Assembly (NCBI GenBank): GCA_028284865.1
Contig: JANQQV010000014.1
Location: 1 to 51,157 of the forward strand
From: Rhodothermales bacterium
GTDB lineage: Bacteria > Bacteroidota > Rhodothermia > Rhodothermales > UBA10348
DNA length: 51,157 bases
Reading direction: 5' to 3'
Of the stretch, positions 35,753 to 45,174 are shown one piece after another (position 1 is the first letter of the stretch; every line of letters starts with the position of its first letter). Under the pieces are notes generated by a model, which saw nothing but the letters and a program-made list of their open reading frames with translations, was not told where the DNA came from and did not search any database. The position numbers and the translations under genes were made by a program.

Positions 35753-36658
35753 TCAAAACGTCATCCGAAAGCCGAGTTGACCGGGTGCAACGATGGGTGT
35801 CGTGCGAATGCGCGATGATTCATCTGGCGTGGGATTCAAGCTGGACGCCAACCCTTGATTCATACTGCGCTTGTGTCGCCGGCTCAGCCAAATGCTGACG
35901 CTGCTTCCGATCAAGGCACCGGCCAGCACATCGCTGGGCCAGTGAAATCGAAGCGTGACGCGGGAAAGTGACGAAACCGTAGCAACGCCAATCGTCAACC
36001 ACGCCGCAGGGTGGTCGAAATACAGCACCCACGGTGTCATCAAGGCAAACGCGGTCGTCGCATGGCCGCTGGGGAAGGAGGTTTTGCCTGAGAAGGGCGC
36101 CCAGTCGTCTGCGCCATCCTCCTGCCATGGCCGGGAACGACCTGCTGCGCCTTTCAGCGCATTGGCGAGCACGTTTGCCAGAATCAAGGATTCGAGTCCT
36201 GTGAATGCGGCGTCCTGGAATCGGTGGTCATCCTGGAACAGGGACCCGACAAAAACCAGGATAGTTGCCGGTCGCATGGCATTGGCATCACCGAATTCCT
36301 CGACAACCCGCCATGCCTCACGCCGATGCCACTTTTGCATCGATCCGGCCCACTGGGCATCCTGTCGGGATGTCAAGCCCACAGCAAGGAGCCCCCCTCC
36401 AAACAACGGAGAAGGGGGACGCAGGATGGCGCCGGGAAAGTCACGGAAATCGCTCACCAGCCAGCCAGCGAATCGAAGGGGATCATCTGAAAACTGGGCT
36501 TCCGCGCTACCGGGAAGAATCATCCCGAAAGCAATAAAGGAGGCCAGGAGCGGGGATCTTGACAGACGAATGCCTGCGCGAAGCTTCGCACGAAAGGGAG
36601 TGGTCCTGATCGAAATCAGTTCCGCCCACCGTCCCCTGAAAAGCATCCTTTTCGACAT
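35753..36658 (-). CDS. PAP2-family membrane phosphatase
   Basis: A 301-residue membrane protein with all three motifs of the PAP2/vanadium haloperoxidase phosphatases: KGAAGRSRP, then FPSGHATTAF, then SRVTLRFHWPSDV. The N-terminal part has a signal-like helix (LLASFIAFGMILPGSAEAQ), suggesting that the active site faces the periplasm. Likely substrates are undecaprenyl pyrophosphate or other lipid phosphates. The exact start is unclear: the frame opens at 36658 and later ATG codons are possible. It is divergent from the GNAT gene and converges on the Sua5 gene. Confidence 0.9.
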   Translation of the reverse strand: MSKRMLFRGRWAELISIRTTPFRAKLRAGIRLSRSPLLASFIAFGMILPGSAEAQFSDDPLRFAGWLVSDFRDFPGAILRPPSPLFGGGLLAVGLTSRQDAQWAGSMQKWHRREAWRVVEEFGDANAMRPATILVFVGSLFQDDHRFQDAAFTGLESLILANVLANALKGAAGRSRPWQEDGADDWAPFSGKTSFPSGHATTAFALMTPWVLYFDHPAAWLTIGVATVSSLSRVTLRFHWPSDVLAGALIGSSVSIWLSRRHKRSMNQGLASSLNPTPDESSRIRTTPIVAPGQLGFRMTF

Positions 36659-36670
36659 GCTGCGTTTGGG

Positions 36671-36677
36671 TATCTTG
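36671..36677 (+). promoter_or_regulatory. Possible -10 element of the GNAT/cell-wall operon
   Basis: TATCTTG lies 78 bases before the GNAT start and is the same 7-mer found in the EF-G-like and SpoIID promoters. A T-rich CTTTTC lies 17 bases upstream in place of a good -35 box. Confidence 0.4.
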
Positions 36678-36754
36678 CGCCTCGTCCAGCCCCTATTCGA
36701 CGACCTGCCCTACGGCGGTGTCTCGAGTCCGCCAATTTAGCAATCGACCTCAGC

Positions 36755-37213
36755 ATGTCCACTTCGTCCGTCCTGGTCCGACAAGCGCGTCCCGCAGATC
36801 TGGATGCGCTGACCGTGTTGTTCAATGGATACCGTGTGTTTTACGAACAGGAACCGAATCTCGAAGGCGCCCGTGCATTCATGGAGGCGCGCCTGCAGAA
36901 AGAGGATTCAGTAATATTCCTCGCGGAGAATGCTGAAGGGGACGCGTTGGGTTTCACCCAACTCTATCCGCTCTTTTCGTCCGTTCGCATGCGGTCGATC
37001 TGGTTGCTCAATGATTTATATGTCGATCAAGCAGCCCGCCGGCAAGGCGTAGCACACGCGCTCATGTTGAAGGCACAGGCATTTGCCGCTGAATCAGGGG
37101 CCGCAGGTCTGGAGCTGGCAACGGCCAAGGACAACGACTCGGCGAAATCCGTCTATCATGATCTCGGTTGGAAGCTTGATACCGAGTTTGATCACTACAG
37201 TATCTCCGTATGA
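36755..37213 (+). CDS. GNAT-family N-acetyltransferase
   Basis: A 152-residue acetyl-CoA-dependent transferase. The acetyl-CoA loop is RRQGVAHALM after the strand WLLNDLYVDQAA, and the late ELATAKDNDSAKSVYHDLGW gives the NxxAxxxYxxxGF-type end motif. The acceptor is unknown; members of this shape often act on small amines or amino acids. It overlaps the GHL10 gene by 4 bases (ATGA) and so is the first gene of the cell-wall-like run to 43.2 kb. Confidence 0.9.
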   Translation: MSTSSVLVRQARPADLDALTVLFNGYRVFYEQEPNLEGARAFMEARLQKEDSVIFLAENAEGDALGFTQLYPLFSSVRMRSIWLLNDLYVDQAARRQGVAHALMLKAQAFAAESGAAGLELATAKDNDSAKSVYHDLGWKLDTEFDHYSISV

Positions 37214-38754
37214 TCCTGAATCAGCGTTGGGCCTTTGTTCTACCCCTGTCCCTGATCCTGTTTGTAACGGCGTGCGCTTCATCTTCCATTCCTGTCGAAG
37301 AAGATGATCCGAGGCTGGAGCGTCGTATCGAACGCCTGCGCGCCAGTCTTCCGCACGTGGATCGAGAATTCCGTGCCGTATGGGTGGCGACTGTGGCCAA
37401 TATTGATTGGCCTTCTCAGCCTGGACTGCCCACCCATCGTCAGCAGACCGAGCTGATCGACATCCTGGATCGCGTCCGTCTCCTGGGCCTCAATGCGGTA
37501 GTCCTGCAGATACGACCCACGGCGGATGCCTTTTATCCCAGCGAACTGGAGCCGTGGTCGTACTACCTGACGGGCGAAAACGGGAAAGCACCGGAGCCCT
37601 TTTACGACCCACTGGCCTTTGCCATAGACGAAGCGCATCGTCGTGGGATTGATCTGCACGTCTGGTTCAATCCGTATCGAGCTGGTCACCCAACAGCTTC
37701 GGACACCCTGGCGGCAAACAACGTGGTCAACCAATTTCCCGGTGCTGTTCACGACTATGGGGCGCAGCGGTGGATGGACCCCGGTGCCCCTGAGATCGCC
37801 GATCATTCGTTTCGCGTGATCATGGATGTGGTTGAACGTTACGACGTTGATGGCATCCATATGGACGACTACTTCTATCCGTATGCCGTCCGGGATGAGA
37901 ATGGAGACGATGTGCCTTTTCCCGACAGCGCTGCCTATGCCCTTTATGGAGATGGACTTGCGCTGAGCGATTGGCGTCGACGAAATGTTGACCAGTTCAT
38001 AGAGCGGGTGTACGCGGGCATCAAGGAGCGCAAACCCTGGGTCTTGTTCGGATTGTCGCCCTTTGGCATCTGGCGACCAGGACATCCGGAAGGAATCACG
38101 GGATTTGATCAATACGAGGGGCTCTATGCCGATGCCCGCAAATGGCTGCGGGAAGGATGGGTCGACTATTACACGCCACAGCTTTATTGGTCGCTTGACA
38201 GCTCCGGCCAGCCTTATGGTCCACTGTTGGATTGGTGGATCGGGGAGAATGTCACGAATCGTCACATCTGGCCCGGAAATGCCATCTACAGAGCGGATCC
38301 AGGTCCCAACAAGGCCTGGCCCGTACAGGAGGTCGTCGATCAGATCGAGCGGACCCGGCAAACACCCGGGGCTTCAGGAAACGTCCTGTTCTCGATGCAG
38401 GCCCTGCGCCCCAATGATGTTGTCATGTCCGATTCACTGCTGACCACCGCATATGCCAAACAAGCATTGCCGCCGGCCACAACCTGGCTGGGTGGTCGCA
38501 TCCCCGGCGTACCCACAGCAGAGGTTCGCCTGTTGGCGGGCCGGCCTCATGTTTCACTGACACCCGCTGATGATGTCCCGGTGCGCCGATGGTCCGTACA
38601 GGTGCTGATCGACGGACGCTGGAAAACCCACATCGTGCCAGGCAGCCAGCGAACCCTGCTTCCAGAGCTGATCCAGGGCGCCGAGGCCGTAGCAATTCGT
38701 GCCGTTACCCGACTTGGTCGGGATAGTGAACCTCAGGTGGTCTTGATCCCTTGA
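37210..38754 (+). CDS. Lipoprotein of the GHL10 (DUF187) glycoside hydrolase family
   Basis: A signal peptide with lipobox FVTAC (C22) marks an outer-membrane or periplasmic lipoprotein. Residues of about 55-390 form the GHL10 TIM-barrel: FRAVWVATVANIDWPS, LGLNAVVLQIRPTADAFY, LHVWFNPYRAG, VDGIHMDDYFYPY with likely catalytic Asp residues, and WVDYYTPQLYWS. These are standard for the family formerly called DUF187. The C-terminal 100 residues look like a beta-sandwich. Some relatives cleave glycans of the cell wall; substrate specificity here is inference. It overlaps the GNAT gene upstream and the amidase gene downstream. Confidence 0.9.
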   Translation: MILNQRWAFVLPLSLILFVTACASSSIPVEEDDPRLERRIERLRASLPHVDREFRAVWVATVANIDWPSQPGLPTHRQQTELIDILDRVRLLGLNAVVLQIRPTADAFYPSELEPWSYYLTGENGKAPEPFYDPLAFAIDEAHRRGIDLHVWFNPYRAGHPTASDTLAANNVVNQFPGAVHDYGAQRWMDPGAPEIADHSFRVIMDVVERYDVDGIHMDDYFYPYAVRDENGDDVPFPDSAAYALYGDGLALSDWRRRNVDQFIERVYAGIKERKPWVLFGLSPFGIWRPGHPEGITGFDQYEGLYADARKWLREGWVDYYTPQLYWSLDSSGQPYGPLLDWWIGENVTNRHIWPGNAIYRADPGPNKAWPVQEVVDQIERTRQTPGASGNVLFSMQALRPNDVVMSDSLLTTAYAKQALPPATTWLGGRIPGVPTAEVRLLAGRPHVSLTPADDVPVRRWSVQVLIDGRWKTHIVPGSQRTLLPELIQGAEAVAIRAVTRLGRDSEPQVVLIP

Positions 38755-41700
38755 TGAACCTCGAAAAGATGCATTCTATCGGACTTTCAGACCGATTCCC
38801 GATGACGCACCTCCAGACAAATCCGCCCTCAAGGTGGCTGGGTGTCGTATTGCTTCTCATCCTGGTCTCCGGCTGTTCGGGACCTGCAGCATTGACACTG
38901 GTGGATGACGTTCCAGACGGAGAGGCTTCCATGATGGTCGCCGCGTCCGTTGACGCGCTCCTCGAGGACTGCCGTTCACAAGCTTGCGGATTTGCAGTGG
39001 ACCCGGGAGCCAGTGTTGACTCGGTTCTCGTGGATCGGGAGGCTCGTTCCCTGACCATCCAGTTCAACGATGCCTTCGCTCAAAAGCCTTTCCGAAGTTC
39101 GGGAGTGGGAGCGCTCCGGAATGAAGTGGCCAGCCGGATTGGATCTGTTGCACCAGGATGGAGCACCGAGATGGAAGTCCTGGGAGTCTCGCCTGACCTG
39201 CTGGTGCCGAACACCTTCGATGACAATGGAGGGACGGATGCCAAACGCTGGCCGGATCCTGCACCGGTTCAGCCGCTGCTTACCTTTCCAGATCGTCCCT
39301 GGCTGGCGCAATCCCAACTGTATGGACGACACATTGCCGCCTGGCACAGCCATGGGTGGTACTACGAGAATCGCCTGGACCGATGGGAATGGCAGCGGGC
39401 GCGCCTGTTCCAGACGGTAGAGGACATCTTCCCGATGGCTTTTGTGGTCCCATACCTGGCTCCCATGCTCGAGCGCGCGGGTGCTTTCGTGCACATGCCC
39501 CGCGAAAGGGATGTGCAGCCAAACGAAGTCGTCGTTGACAACGATGGACATCTGATTGTCGCTCGTCCCGATCTCACTCGGAATGTTGCCGACACGCGCA
39601 TCCTGAATCAGCCAGCGCTACCTGAAGGCAATCGCTATCTGGAAGTGGCCGAGGCGGAAGAGGCCTGGTCAGACGGCGCCTCCCCGGGATTCCTGGCCAT
39701 CGATTCGCTCCGGACCGAGAATCCGTTTTCGGAAGGCACGCATAGGGTTACGAAGACTTCCGCCATGGCAACGGCGGCCATCACATGGATTCCGGACATT
39801 CCGGAGCGTGGTGACTACGCCGTTCATGTAGCATTCGGCCGCACCGAGAATCCGACAGCGGATGCGCATTACGAAGTCCACCATCTTGGTGGTATTACCC
39901 GTGTTTCGGTGAATCAGCAAATGATGGCTGGTACCTGGGTCTATCTGGGGACTTTCCCGTTTGCAGCCGGACAGAGCTCGGAACGTGGCCAGGTCATTCT
40001 GACCAATGAAAGTGAGGTGCCGGGGAGAGCCGTTTCCGCCGACGCCGTTCGTTTTGGTGGCGGGATGGGTTCGGTCGTGCGGGGCGATCAGCTCAGCGCC
40101 CGGCCGCGCTACACCGAAGGCGCGCGATACTACATGCAGTATGCCGGTTTTCCGGACGCGCTGGTGTACAACGTGACCGAATCGGCCAATGACTACGTGG
40201 ACGACTATCGCGGTCGCTCCGAATGGGTCAACTACCTCCGGGGAGCACCGGAGGGACCGAACAAGGATCGATCGGCTGAAGGATTTGGTGTACCGGTGGA
40301 TTTGTCGTTCGCGTTTCACACCGACGCCGGGATCACGAAGTCGGACGCCACGATCGGCACGCTGATGATCTACAGCAGCAGGGGCATGGAGCGGGAACGG
40401 TCCTTCCCTGCAGGCTTTTCGCGATTCGCAAATCGTGACCTGGGAGACATGATGCAGACCCAGATCGTGGATGACATTCGCGCTCTGTACGATTCCACGT
40501 GGACGCGTCGCGCCATCTGGGACCGGGATTACAGCGAGGCCGTGCGTCCCAACGTTCCCGGTGTCCTGCTGGAGCTCCTGTCGCATCAGAACTACGCCGA
40601 TATGCGATTCGGGCTGGATCCGAGGTACCGGTTCGATGTCGCGCGATCGATATACAAGAGCATGGCCCGCTTCATGGGCGATCAATACGGATTCGAGCCA
40701 GTCATTCAGCCGCTGGCACCGGATCACATGCAGGCGCGGTGGAATGGCAATCAGATCCAGCTCTCATGGACTCCTGTCGACGATCCACTCGAACCGACAG
40801 CCGTGCCGGATCACTACGTCGTCTACATGCGCACGGCGGATGGCGGTTTTGAAAATGGCCGCGTGGTGAATGACACAACGTTCACCATGGACGGCGCAGA
40901 AGCCGGGATCGTCTATGGATTCCGCGTGTCAGCAGTGAATGCGGGCGGGGAGAGCGCGCCAAGCGAAACCGTGGCTATCGCACGGGCATCGGCCGCACGA
41001 AATGCTGAATCTCCCATGGCGCTGATCGTCTCCGCATTCGATAGAGTCTCAGGTCCTGGGACATTGGACACCGAGTCGTACCGTGGATTCGCAAGCTGGG
41101 TGGATGAAGGCGTGGCCGACGGGTATGACTTGTCTTACGTGGGGGACCAGTATGATTTCGACATCGATTCTCCCTGGCTGGATGATGATTCACCCGGTCA
41201 TGGAGCCAGCTGGTCGACGTGGGAAACGCGAACGCTCACCGGAAATACGCACGACTATCCCATGGTGTATGCCCAGGCGCTTCTTGCCTCGGGCATGGGA
41301 TCAGAGACGGTTTCAGACGAGGTCTTCGGCAATCCCGACCGCTGGAAGGCCTCCCAAGAGGCGGGACAATACGCGATGGCCGCCTTCATCTTCGGAGAGG
41401 AAAAAACGACTCATGGGCCCGGTTTCCGGACGGACTTCAAGGTGATGCCGGCATCATTCCGCGACGCGTTGGGTGCGCATATTGAAGCGGACAGTCCGGT
41501 ATTCATCAGTGGTGCCCACTTCGCCACGGACGCGGCTGGTCCAGATGCCGAGAAGTCTGATGTGGACTTCGTGGAAGACGTGTTGGGAGCGGTTTGGCGG
41601 ACCAATCGTGCGACTCAGCGGGGAACGGTCCATGTCCTACCAGGCATGCTTGACGGCGTATCCTCGATCTCGTACAACACCGATCCTCAAGGTCCGGTGT

Positions 41701-41897
41701 ATCGTGTTGAGCACCCGGACGCGCTCGATCCGGCTCGGGGAGCGGAGACCATAATGCGCTACACCGACAACAATATGAGCGCCGCTGTTGGAAAGCCGGG
41801 AAGCAGTGTCGTGCTTGGCTTTCCGTTTGAAACGATCACGGACGCCGCGACGCGCGTTTACCTGATGCGTGCCATCGCTGCCTACCTTCAGCAGTAG
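38754..41897 (+). CDS. Lipoprotein with amidase_3-like, golvesin-like and FnIII domains
   Basis: A lipobox LVSGC (C41, or C25 if the ATG at 38802 is used) anchors this protein of about 1,047 residues. The N-terminal half resembles N-acetylmuramoyl-L-alanine amidases: HSHGWYYENR near residue 200 and LSFAFHTDAGI near 520 carry likely zinc ligands. Inserted between them at about 355-415 is a golvesin-like beta domain (YAVHVAFGRTENPTADAHYE). A fibronectin type III domain follows at about 660-750 (IQLSWTPVDDP). The C-terminal part (ISGAHFATDAAG) is unassigned. Such proteins are often annotated xanthan lyase in Bacteroidota. Peptidoglycan cleavage is the likely role. The ATG at 38754 shares one base with the previous stop; a TTG at 38751 precedes it. 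Confidence 0.82.
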   Translation: MNLEKMHSIGLSDRFPMTHLQTNPPSRWLGVVLLLILVSGCSGPAALTLVDDVPDGEASMMVAASVDALLEDCRSQACGFAVDPGASVDSVLVDREARSLTIQFNDAFAQKPFRSSGVGALRNEVASRIGSVAPGWSTEMEVLGVSPDLLVPNTFDDNGGTDAKRWPDPAPVQPLLTFPDRPWLAQSQLYGRHIAAWHSHGWYYENRLDRWEWQRARLFQTVEDIFPMAFVVPYLAPMLERAGAFVHMPRERDVQPNEVVVDNDGHLIVARPDLTRNVADTRILNQPALPEGNRYLEVAEAEEAWSDGASPGFLAIDSLRTENPFSEGTHRVTKTSAMATAAITWIPDIPERGDYAVHVAFGRTENPTADAHYEVHHLGGITRVSVNQQMMAGTWVYLGTFPFAAGQSSERGQVILTNESEVPGRAVSADAVRFGGGMGSVVRGDQLSARPRYTEGARYYMQYAGFPDALVYNVTESANDYVDDYRGRSEWVNYLRGAPEGPNKDRSAEGFGVPVDLSFAFHTDAGITKSDATIGTLMIYSSRGMERERSFPAGFSRFANRDLGDMMQTQIVDDIRALYDSTWTRRAIWDRDYSEAVRPNVPGVLLELLSHQNYADMRFGLDPRYRFDVARSIYKSMARFMGDQYGFEPVIQPLAPDHMQARWNGNQIQLSWTPVDDPLEPTAVPDHYVVYMRTADGGFENGRVVNDTTFTMDGAEAGIVYGFRVSAVNAGGESAPSETVAIARASAARNAESPMALIVSAFDRVSGPGTLDTESYRGFASWVDEGVADGYDLSYVGDQYDFDIDSPWLDDDSPGHGASWSTWETRTLTGNTHDYPMVYAQALLASGMGSETVSDEVFGNPDRWKASQEAGQYAMAAFIFGEEKTTHGPGFRTDFKVMPASFRDALGAHIEADSPVFISGAHFATDAAGPDAEKSDVDFVEDVLGAVWRTNRATQRGTVHVLPGMLDGVSSISYNTDPQGPVYRVEHPDALDPARGAETIMRYTDNNMSAAVGKPGSSVVLGFPFETITDAATRVYLMRAIAAYLQQ

Positions 41898-41930
41898 TCG
41901 CCACACCCTTTTAATCCCGCAAAGAACCTG

Positions 41931-43238
41931 ATGTCAGCAGCTTCCAAAGACCTCACACCGACGCAACTCGAACGGAGACGCGCCTGGAGCTGGATTCCTT
42001 CGCTGTACTTCTCGCAAGGCATCCCGTACGTCCTGGTGATGTCGATGAGTGTCATCATGTACAAGAAGCTCGGGATCTCCAACACGGACATCGCGCTCTA
42101 CACGAGTTGGCTGTATCTCCCGTGGGTGATCAAGCCGATCTGGAGCCCGTTTGTCGACATCATCAAGACGAAGCGATTCTGGATCGTGACGATGCAGTTG
42201 GTAATCGGGGCGGCGATGGCGGGGGTCGCATTGACGCTTCCGGGTCCGGGATTCTTTCGCTGGTCGCTCGTGTTTTTCTGGTTGATGGCCTTTTCGAGTG
42301 CGACCCACGACATCGCCGCCGACGGGTTCTACATGCTGGCCATCGACGATTCGAATCAGGCGTGGTTTGTCGGCATTCGAAGCACGTTCTATCGCCTCTC
42401 GATGATCACGGGGCAGGGGCTTCTCGTGATGCTGGCCGGTCAATTGGAGGTCGGATTGGATGATCTGCCCATGGCATGGGCTATCACCATGGGCATCACG
42501 GCAGGTATGTACCTGGTGTTCATGGTCTGGCACCGCTTCATTCTGCCCAGACCCGATGCGGATCGATCCGCTCGCAAGGATGATGGGACTACTGTCATGG
42601 CCGGATTCGTGGAGACCTTCAAGGTGTTCTTCACCAAGAAAGGCGTCTGGGTCTCAATCCTCTTCATCCTGTTCTATCGCTTCTCAGAGGCCCAGCTGGT
42701 CAAGATGGCGCAGCCGTTCATGCTCGATCCGGTTGATGTCGGAGGTCTGGGGCTGACCACATCGCAGGTCGGTTTCATCTATGGAACCGTTGGCGTCTTG
42801 TTCTTGACGCTGGGAGGCCTTCTGGGCGGGTTCTTGGCTGCCCGGCAGGGACTCAAGTACTGGCTTTGGCCGATGGTCGTGGCCATCAACCTCCCGAACG
42901 CTGTCTACCTGATCCTGTCCTGGACCCAGCCAGAAAGCCTCTGGATTCTGAATGGCGCAGTCGCCATCGAGCAATTCGGTTACGGGTTCGGCTTCACCGC
43001 CTTCATGCTGTACATGATTTACGCGGCGGAAGGAGAGCACAAGACGGCCCATTTCGCCCTGATGACCGGGTTCATGGCTTTGGGCATGATGGTGCCCGGC
43101 ATGTTCAGCGGCTGGATACAGGAGATGCTGGGTTATCAGAATTTCTTCATCTGGATCCTGATTGCCACGATTCCGTGTTTCGTGGTGTCGGCGCTAATCG
43201 ACATCGATCCTGAATTCGGAAAGTCGATAGAGGAATAG
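41931..43238 (+). CDS. MFS transporter, AmpG-like
   Basis: A 435-residue transporter with about 12 membrane helices. The opening SWIPSLYFSQGIPYVLVMSM and SWLYLPWVIKPIWSPFVD match the AmpG/PAT branch of the major facilitator superfamily, which imports anhydromuropeptides or acetyl-CoA. It follows the amidase lipoprotein by 33 bases, so import of cell-wall fragments released by the upstream enzymes is a sensible but unproven role. The last codons (GKSIEE and stop) are part of an imperfect direct repeat with the sequence just downstream. Confidence 0.87.
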   Translation: MSAASKDLTPTQLERRRAWSWIPSLYFSQGIPYVLVMSMSVIMYKKLGISNTDIALYTSWLYLPWVIKPIWSPFVDIIKTKRFWIVTMQLVIGAAMAGVALTLPGPGFFRWSLVFFWLMAFSSATHDIAADGFYMLAIDDSNQAWFVGIRSTFYRLSMITGQGLLVMLAGQLEVGLDDLPMAWAITMGITAGMYLVFMVWHRFILPRPDADRSARKDDGTTVMAGFVETFKVFFTKKGVWVSILFILFYRFSEAQLVKMAQPFMLDPVDVGGLGLTTSQVGFIYGTVGVLFLTLGGLLGGFLAARQGLKYWLWPMVVAINLPNAVYLILSWTQPESLWILNGAVAIEQFGYGFGFTAFMLYMIYAAEGEHKTAHFALMTGFMALGMMVPGMFSGWIQEMLGYQNFFIWILIATIPCFVVSALIDIDPEFGKSIEE

Positions 43239-43312
43239 GGCAGTCCCTGAAATCCGGACGTTGATCGAGGTGGACGGTTCGGGCTGTCGGAATGTCGATC
43301 GAAGAGTAGGGC
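43215..43312 (+). repeat. 27-base imperfect direct repeat at the MFS gene end
   Basis: Bases 43215-43241 and 43286-43312 match at 22 of 27 positions. The first copy holds the last codons of the MFS gene (GKSIEE-stop). In the second the same register would read GMSIEE-stop although it lies outside the gene. It looks like a decayed duplication of the gene end. Confidence 0.65.
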
Positions 43313-43330
43313 TTCCATGGAGCCGGAGGC

Positions 43331-44983
43331 CTACCAGCCGGAACGTCGCTGCTTTTTCCGCTTCTTGCGATCGTCCTTCTTCTTTGAAGACGCGCTCTCG
43401 GCTTCTTCTTTCTTGTCGCGCTCGAGACCCCAGATATTCTCTGCAGAAATGGCTTCAGAGGCCGTTTTGTCGTCCTGAGAAAAAGTTGAACTTTTTTCTT
43501 TAGGAGTCGCATTTCCGTTCGATACAGCATCCAGAGAGGCCGAAGATTCCTCACCAGAGGACCGGCTGATTGACATGCTGGAACGCGAATTGTCGGTTTG
43601 GAACGACGCATTCTGATCTGGGTCAGAAGGTCGCTCGACTGCACGACGGCTTTCGCCTGAATCCGAACTCCGGAGGCTGGCGAGGGAAACGTCCGTACGA
43701 ACGGAGGTACCCTGGGGAATCTGCTCCAGACGGGTACCCTTGTAGTAGAAGTCGAGGATCTCCTCATAGGAGCGTCCATCCAAGGCCATACCGTGGGCAC
43801 CCCACTGGCTGAGACCGACACCGTGACCGAATCCACGTCCCTCAAAGACGTACTGGCCTCGACGATCTTTCAAATCGAAGTAGGTACTCTTGACGGTCAT
43901 CGCACCAAAAGCTCGTGCGAGCGTAGCTCTGAAGGCACTTCCGGAGATCGTTTTCGATCCGGAACGACCTTTCAACTCTACTTCCACGACGCGACCATCT
44001 TTGGCCGTCCTCGATATGCGGACAGAACGGACATTCAATCCGTACGCATTCGACAGAGCCTTCTCCAGCTTACCCTCATCCATTTCCCATGTCCATGTGG
44101 CGTGCGGAGACGTACGTGCGTCAAAAGGATCTTTGCGCGACTGCAAGTAGGGAAGGGCATTCGTACCCCAGACACTGGCGTTGCTGGCTGATTTGCCGCC
44201 GTTTGAAGCTGAATACACAGCCTCGATCAGATTTCCATTATAGGTCAGGATCTGTCCGGCCGTAGCAGCAGCAGCCTGACGTGCTGCAGAATTCGCCTTC
44301 TGAAGCCCTTTGTACACCTGGGAGCGCTCCGAATCCAGCAACGTGGTATTGCGCTCGAGAGCGTGCAAGGCATAGGTACGAGCGACAACAGCCATGGCTT
44401 TCGCGCCCTCACGATCATTGAGACCGTATTCCGCACCAACAACCGAAGCCACATAGTCTTCGATAGGGACGCGGTTCACAACAGATAGTCCCTTCCCGGA
44501 TGATTTGGCACTGATCTCCAGATCGCCTGTGTAGGTGCGCATGTACGAGGAGGACCCTCCGTCGACATCAAATGCACCTGCGCCATCCAGTTCAAAGAGC
44601 AGTAGGTCGGCCTTGACGCTTTTCCTGCCGAATCGCGCTTCAACTTGTCCGTTGCGATAGCGCAGTTGAATCGACTCGTTGGCATCGAGTCGGTAGGAAG
44701 ACCCGTCAGCCACCAAAGTCAGCGACGCTGCGCGCGGGGTGACAGCCAGGTCAGCCAGCTGAAGATGATTCATCAAGGTGACGCGGATCTCGTCAGCGTA
44801 GCGCATGGATACTGGACCAGTTGCAGCGTTCAGGGTCTTCGGAAGTCCCAGTGTGAGCGCAGAAAGTACCAGCGCCAGACCGAAAAGGAATCCTCTGATT
44901 CGCGTTTTGAACGACTGTTCTGAAGCGCGAAGAGGTCCTTCGGACCGGTTGCCAATGCGATATGTGTCGTAATTCCGTGCCAT
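43331..44983 (-). CDS. SpoIID/LytB-domain protein (peptidoglycan lytic enzyme)
   Basis: A 550-residue exported protein. A helix (FGLALVLSALTLGLPKTLNA) at about residues 33-52 serves as signal or anchor. The SpoIID domain spans about 170-430, with VGAEYG placing the likely catalytic E185, the signature MAVVARTYAL, and the late GFGHGVGLSQWGAHGMA. SpoIID enzymes cleave glycan strands already stripped of peptides, so it fits the amidase next door. The C-terminal 120 residues are Ser- and charge-rich and end in a Lys/Arg run (KKRKKQRRSGW), unusual for the family. It is on the strand opposite the cell-wall operon and has a good promoter upstream. Confidence 0.9.
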   Translation of the reverse strand: MARNYDTYRIGNRSEGPLRASEQSFKTRIRGFLFGLALVLSALTLGLPKTLNAATGPVSMRYADEIRVTLMNHLQLADLAVTPRAASLTLVADGSSYRLDANESIQLRYRNGQVEARFGRKSVKADLLLFELDGAGAFDVDGGSSSYMRTYTGDLEISAKSSGKGLSVVNRVPIEDYVASVVGAEYGLNDREGAKAMAVVARTYALHALERNTTLLDSERSQVYKGLQKANSAARQAAAATAGQILTYNGNLIEAVYSASNGGKSASNASVWGTNALPYLQSRKDPFDARTSPHATWTWEMDEGKLEKALSNAYGLNVRSVRISRTAKDGRVVEVELKGRSGSKTISGSAFRATLARAFGAMTVKSTYFDLKDRRGQYVFEGRGFGHGVGLSQWGAHGMALDGRSYEEILDFYYKGTRLEQIPQGTSVRTDVSLASLRSSDSGESRRAVERPSDPDQNASFQTDNSRSSMSISRSSGEESSASLDAVSNGNATPKEKSSTFSQDDKTASEAISAENIWGLERDKKEEAESASSKKKDDRKKRKKQRRSGW

Positions 44984-45034
44984 GATCGTCTGGACACGGT
45001 ATCGACAATCGCAAAAGCCGATTTAAGTGATGGA

Positions 45035-45065
45035 CAAGATAGCCGATCCGCTTTGCGACTTTCAA
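45035..45065 (-). promoter_or_regulatory. Sigma-70-like promoter of the SpoIID gene
   Basis: On the minus strand TTGAAA (45065-45060), an 18-base spacer and TATCTTG (45041-45035) lie about 50 bases before the start codon. The 9-mer TATCTTGTC is identical to the -10 region upstream of the EF-G-like gene. Confidence 0.65.
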
Positions 45066-45162
45066 TGCACAGACACATTCGATCAGGCCACCGCAAGAAT
45101 CAATTGAGGCGCATCTGGCGACCGTTCAGCCGGTTCAAGGCTGTAGAGGCGGGTAGTGACCG

Positions 45163-45168
45163 TATACT
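45163..45168 (+). promoter_or_regulatory. -10 box for the candidate small RNA
   Basis: TATACT is close to the sigma-70 consensus. No convincing -35 hexamer lies 16-18 bases upstream. Transcription would start near 45175, just before the first RNA stem. Confidence 0.4.
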
Positions 45169-45174
45169 TCGACC

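Noticed and set aside
43147..43845. 232-residue open frame on the minus strand over the MFS gene end and the SpoIID gene
   Set aside because: It is a shifted frame of the SpoIID gene, Ser/Arg-rich with no domain; the SpoIID frame is clearly the real one.
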